Assembly: GCA_016869015.1 (NCBI GenBank)
Contig: VGFB01000187.1
Span: forward strand, 1 to 7,341
Direction of reading: 5' to 3'
Length of the DNA: 7,341 bases
Origin: Armatimonadota bacterium
GTDB taxonomy: Bacteria > Armatimonadota > Zipacnadia > Zipacnadales > VGFC01
Part shown: in pieces, positions 4,818 to 7,341 of the stretch
Layout of the letters: the number at the start of each line of letters is the position of its first letter
How positions within the stretch are numbered: the stretch's first letter is position 1
Notes under the pieces: generated by a model
Database searches by the model: none
The model's input: only the letters and a program-made list of their open reading frames with translations
Told to the model about the DNA's origin: nothing
Made by a program: the position numbers and the translations under genes

Positions 4818-7341
4818 ATGTCATGGATCGCGGCGTTGGCTGTCGCCTTGGCCGGTCCGGGGCATGCGGATGCCCTCTGGCGTGACGACTTCTCCGAGGC
4901 CCTCACCTACGAGCGCTGGGGCCCCCGGTGCTGGACGTTGGAGGCGGGCGCCATGCGGTTCACGGCGCCTGCCGCGGCAGCCCGGCTGGTCGCGAGGACG
5001 TCTGACGTGGCCGAGGCGGCGCTTGGCGCTCGCCTGACGCCGGGGAAGCGCGTCGGCAACAGCTACGCCTTCGCGGGGCTCGCGCTCTTCCTCGATGAAG
5101 GCAATCACTGGCAGCTGATCCTGGTCGAGAGCCCCGAGGGCAAGCGGTACTTCGAGCTGGTGGAGATGCTGGCGGGAGTCCATCAGGCACAGATCGCTCC
5201 GGCGGACTCGACGACGCGGCTTCCGGTGCAGAACGCCGGCGACCTTGGGACCTGGGAACCGGGGCAGGAGTACGTGCTCGAGTTGACGCTTTCGTCGACC
5301 GCGCTCGTAGGCACTGTGACCGACCCCGAGACCGGGCGCTTCTGGCGGCGGACGTACGGTCTGGAGACCGGCCGTGCGGTGAAGCGCGGTCGGCCCGCCC
5401 TGACGACGACGGCCCTGTCGGGTGTCTTTCACAAGTTCACGGCCGAGGGGCGGCTCTCGCCGCAGCCGGAGGGCTGGGAACTCCCCTCAGGCCCTGCCGG
5501 GACGGTTGGTGTGTTGGGGGACGAGTCCGGAAAGCTGACGGCCTCGTGGGCGAAGGCGTTCGCGGCTGAAGGCTACGGCGTCCTGGCGTTGACCTGGAGC
5601 GATCTGCTGCGCGGTCCGCTCCCGCTCGGAGACCTCGACCTGCTGGTGTTGGCGGACGCCACACGCCTGCCGACGCAGGCACGAGACGCGATGACGGAGA
5701 CCCTGCGTTCCTCGGGGAAGGTCATCGCCGTTGGGGCGCCGGCGTTCGCTGAAGTGCTCGCCCACACCCCCCAGGGCTGGGTCACCGAGGGGGCCTACGG
5801 CCAGGCAGTGATCGGGGAGCTGCAGCCTGTGCCGATCAAGATCGTCCCGACGGCCTGGCAGAGGACCGCGCGGTACCCCGAAAAGCCCTCGAGCATTGCG
5901 CCCGCCCCGGAGGAAGGGGAGGGCGCCTGGAAGCTGACCATCGACCTCGATGGGTGGGACGGTTTCCGGGCCGACATCCCCGGCGCGTTTGGGCCGGACC
6001 GGGCCTTGCTGACCTTCCAGGCGCGCGGCGATGAGAGCACGCCTCAGCTCAGCCTCGAGATACGCGAGGAGGACGGCTCTCGCTGGATCGCTGCAGTGCC
6101 GCTATCCACGGACTGGCGCTCCTACGCGCTGAGGCCGCAGGACTTCCCCTACTGGCAGGACTCACCAGGAAATCGCGGCGCGCCGGGGGACCTGTTACAC
6201 CCGGAGAACGCGCAAAGCCTGACCCTCGCGCTCTCCGGCAGCCACACGCCCAAGGTCCAGCCCGGGCGGCACACGGTCTGGGTCCGGGGGCTCGGCACGG
6301 CGGCAAGCCCCGAGGGCGAAGTCGCGGACTTCGCCCTCCCCTCGGTGGAGGCCCTGTCGCCCTCGTACATGCTCTTCCCGCTCAAGACCCCCCTGCGATT
6401 GCAGGGGGGGACTGAACAGGCCGTGATCCCTCAAGGAACCTCGCTGAGCTACTCCGAAGAAGCCTACTCACCGGTCTGGCGCGAGCGCGGCCGGGGCTTC
6501 GACCGCGAGCGTTCGTGGCGCTGGATTCCGCTCCTGGAGGAACGCGATCCGGACGGCACGCATCGCGGCGCGCTGCTGTCCCTGATGGTCGGCGATTCGG
6601 TCAGTCCGGACGCCATCTGGGCCACCCTCGCCATCTCCGATCCGCAGCAAGCCCTCCGCAACGAGACCCTCAGGCGCGCAGTGCTGGACACCGCCGCCGC
6701 CATGACGCGCGGCTGCTTCCTGCTCGAAGGCGGCGCGCCGGTCTTCTCCTGCGAGCCCGGTGAGCGCCTGACCTTCGGCGCCGAGGTGCTGAATGCCGGA
6801 CGCGCGCCCCGCGAGATCACCCTCCTGTTGGAGGTCCGCACCGGTGTCGGGATGGGCGCGGAGGGCGTTGTGGGGAACACGTGGACGGGATGCCTGCAGC
6901 CCGGTCGGCGTGCCACCGCTACTTGGCGCCTCCCCGCCCCTACCGTCCCCGGCCCCCGGGGCGTGACGGTGACGCTCCGTGAGGGCGGCCGGATCCTCGA
7001 CCGAATCACCCATGACCTGGTCGTGCAGGAGCGCAAGCCGGCGTCGCCCGACGACTTCGTCCGCGTCGAGGGCGGCCAGTTCGTTCTGCACGGGAGGCCG
7101 TGGTACTTCAAGGGCATCAACTACCGGCCGACGTGGATGGGCGGCTACGCGCACCTGAACCAGTTCGCGCGCGAGTGCTACGACCCCGAGATCGTGGAGC
7201 GCGATCTCGCGTGGATGGAGTCGATCGGCCTCAACGCCATCAGCGCCTATCATGCGCTGGTGCCGCCCGACGCCGACGCGCCTTACGCGTACCGGGACCA
7301 GCTGGACTTCCTGGACCGCTGCGAGCGGCACGGGATCAGGG
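4818..7341 (+). CDS. Large secreted multi-domain glycoside hydrolase (GH2/GH5-like clan A catalytic domain), 3'-truncated by window
   Basis: The frame is open for 841 codons to the right edge, so the stop lies outside. The ATG at 4818 has GGGGGAG at 4804-4810 with a 7-nt spacer. Residues 1-19 (MSWIAALAVALAGPGHADA) look like a signal peptide, cleaved near GHA/ADA, though the n-region lacks a positive charge. Residues 20-210 form a LamG/DUF1080-like beta-sandwich (DDFSEALTYERWGP, GLALFLDEGNHWQLILVE). Residues 228-315 form an alpha/beta class-I amidotransferase/ThuA-like segment (GTVGVLGDES, DLLVLADATRL, KVIAVGAPAF) with no nucleophilic Cys. Residues 365-495 form a CBM-like jelly roll (WKLTIDLDGWDGFRADIPG). 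Residues 510-640 may resume the amidotransferase-like fold (SPSYMLFPLK, RSWRWIPLLEERD). Residues 645-737 form an Ig-like sandwich. From 746 the catalytic barrel begins (GGQFVLHGRPWYFKGINYRP, WMESIGLNAIS). The acid/base and nucleophile glutamates would lie beyond the window. It likely attacks an external polysaccharide; the substrate is unknown. Confidence 0.85.
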   Translation, partial: MSWIAALAVALAGPGHADALWRDDFSEALTYERWGPRCWTLEAGAMRFTAPAAAARLVARTSDVAEAALGARLTPGKRVGNSYAFAGLALFLDEGNHWQLILVESPEGKRYFELVEMLAGVHQAQIAPADSTTRLPVQNAGDLGTWEPGQEYVLELTLSSTALVGTVTDPETGRFWRRTYGLETGRAVKRGRPALTTTALSGVFHKFTAEGRLSPQPEGWELPSGPAGTVGVLGDESGKLTASWAKAFAAEGYGVLALTWSDLLRGPLPLGDLDLLVLADATRLPTQARDAMTETLRSSGKVIAVGAPAFAEVLAHTPQGWVTEGAYGQAVIGELQPVPIKIVPTAWQRTARYPEKPSSIAPAPEEGEGAWKLTIDLDGWDGFRADIPGAFGPDRALLTFQARGDESTPQLSLEIREEDGSRWIAAVPLSTDWRSYALRPQDFPYWQDSPGNRGAPGDLLHPENAQSLTLALSGSHTPKVQPGRHTVWVRGLGTAASPEGEVADFALPSVEALSPSYMLFPLKTPLRLQGGTEQAVIPQGTSLSYSEEAYSPVWRERGRGFDRERSWRWIPLLEERDPDGTHRGALLSLMVGDSVSPDAIWATLAISDPQQALRNETLRRAVLDTAAAMTRGCFLLEGGAPVFSCEPGERLTFGAEVLNAGRAPREITLLLEVRTGVGMGAEGVVGNTWTGCLQPGRRATATWRLPAPTVPGPRGVTVTLREGGRILDRITHDLVVQERKPASPDDFVRVEGGQFVLHGRPWYFKGINYRPTWMGGYAHLNQFARECYDPEIVERDLAWMESIGLNAISAYHALVPPDADAPYAYRDQLDFLDRCERHGIR
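6312..6338. repeat. Perfect 12-bp inverted repeat inside the glycosidase gene
   Basis: GAGGGCGAAGTC (6312-6323) and GACTTCGCCCTC (6327-6338) are exact reverse complements around a GCG loop. The element is in frame within the secreted glycosidase and encodes residues 499-507, right after the CBM-like domain. It would form a very stable mRNA hairpin. No T-tract follows. Confidence 0.8.
6388..6409. repeat. Perfect 9-bp inverted repeat inside the glycosidase gene
   Basis: CCCCCCTGC (6388-6396) and GCAGGGGGG (6401-6409) pair perfectly around a GATT tetraloop, 49 nt after the first intragenic hairpin. It encodes residues 524-531 (KTPLRLQG). A seventh G follows and there is no T-tract, so it is not a standard intrinsic terminator. 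Confidence 0.75.

Noticed and set aside
3257..4906. 549-codon open frame on the minus strand opposite proS
   Set aside because: The plus-strand gene is an unmistakable ProRS. The antisense translation is rich in Arg/His/Leu/Gly with no recognisable domain, as expected of a shadow frame in GC-rich DNA.

Overview
The window is GC-rich and densely coding. It reads as bacterial chromosome, most likely from a carbohydrate-degrading, poorly cultured lineage such as Armatimonadota, Planctomycetota or Hydrogenedentota. This placement is an inference. It rests on a DUF1080-family protein with a leading 'SGPYT...LFD..FPPE' segment, a very large secreted multi-domain glycoside hydrolase, and an archaeal/eukaryotic-type prolyl-tRNA synthetase with a C-terminal zinc-binding domain. 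No RNA gene, insertion sequence, CRISPR array or attachment site was found.

Layout: (1) 2-769 (+), the 3' part of a DUF1080 (3-keto-disaccharide hydrolase) gene that enters from the left edge. (2) 778-2538 (+), an ArnT/PMT-like polytopic glycosyltransferase that starts 8 nt after gene 1 stops, so the two probably share a transcript. (3) 2351-3067 (-), a PAP2-family membrane phosphatase that converges on gene 2 and overlaps its 3' end by 188 bp. (4) 3068-3277, a 210-nt divergent intergenic region with small inverted repeats. (5) 3278-4792 (+), proS. (6) 4818 to the right edge (+), a secreted multi-domain protein whose C-terminal glycoside-hydrolase catalytic domain has only begun when the window ends. 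It starts 25 nt after proS and is probably co-transcribed with it.

How the genes may work together: ArnT-like enzymes move a sugar from a polyprenyl-phosphate carrier to an acceptor on the outer face of the cytoplasmic membrane. PAP2 phosphatases commonly act on polyprenyl pyrophosphates or lipid phosphates at the same face, so genes 2 and 3 are plausible partners in envelope glycolipid metabolism. Genes 1 and 6 are carbohydrate-active proteins for external or periplasmic glycans. proS is housekeeping. I see no clear previously undescribed system. The points most worth a second look are the deep tail-to-tail overlap of genes 2 and 3, the replaced histidine in PAP2 motif C2, the unusual domain order of the secreted glycosidase, and two perfect hairpins inside that gene at a domain junction.
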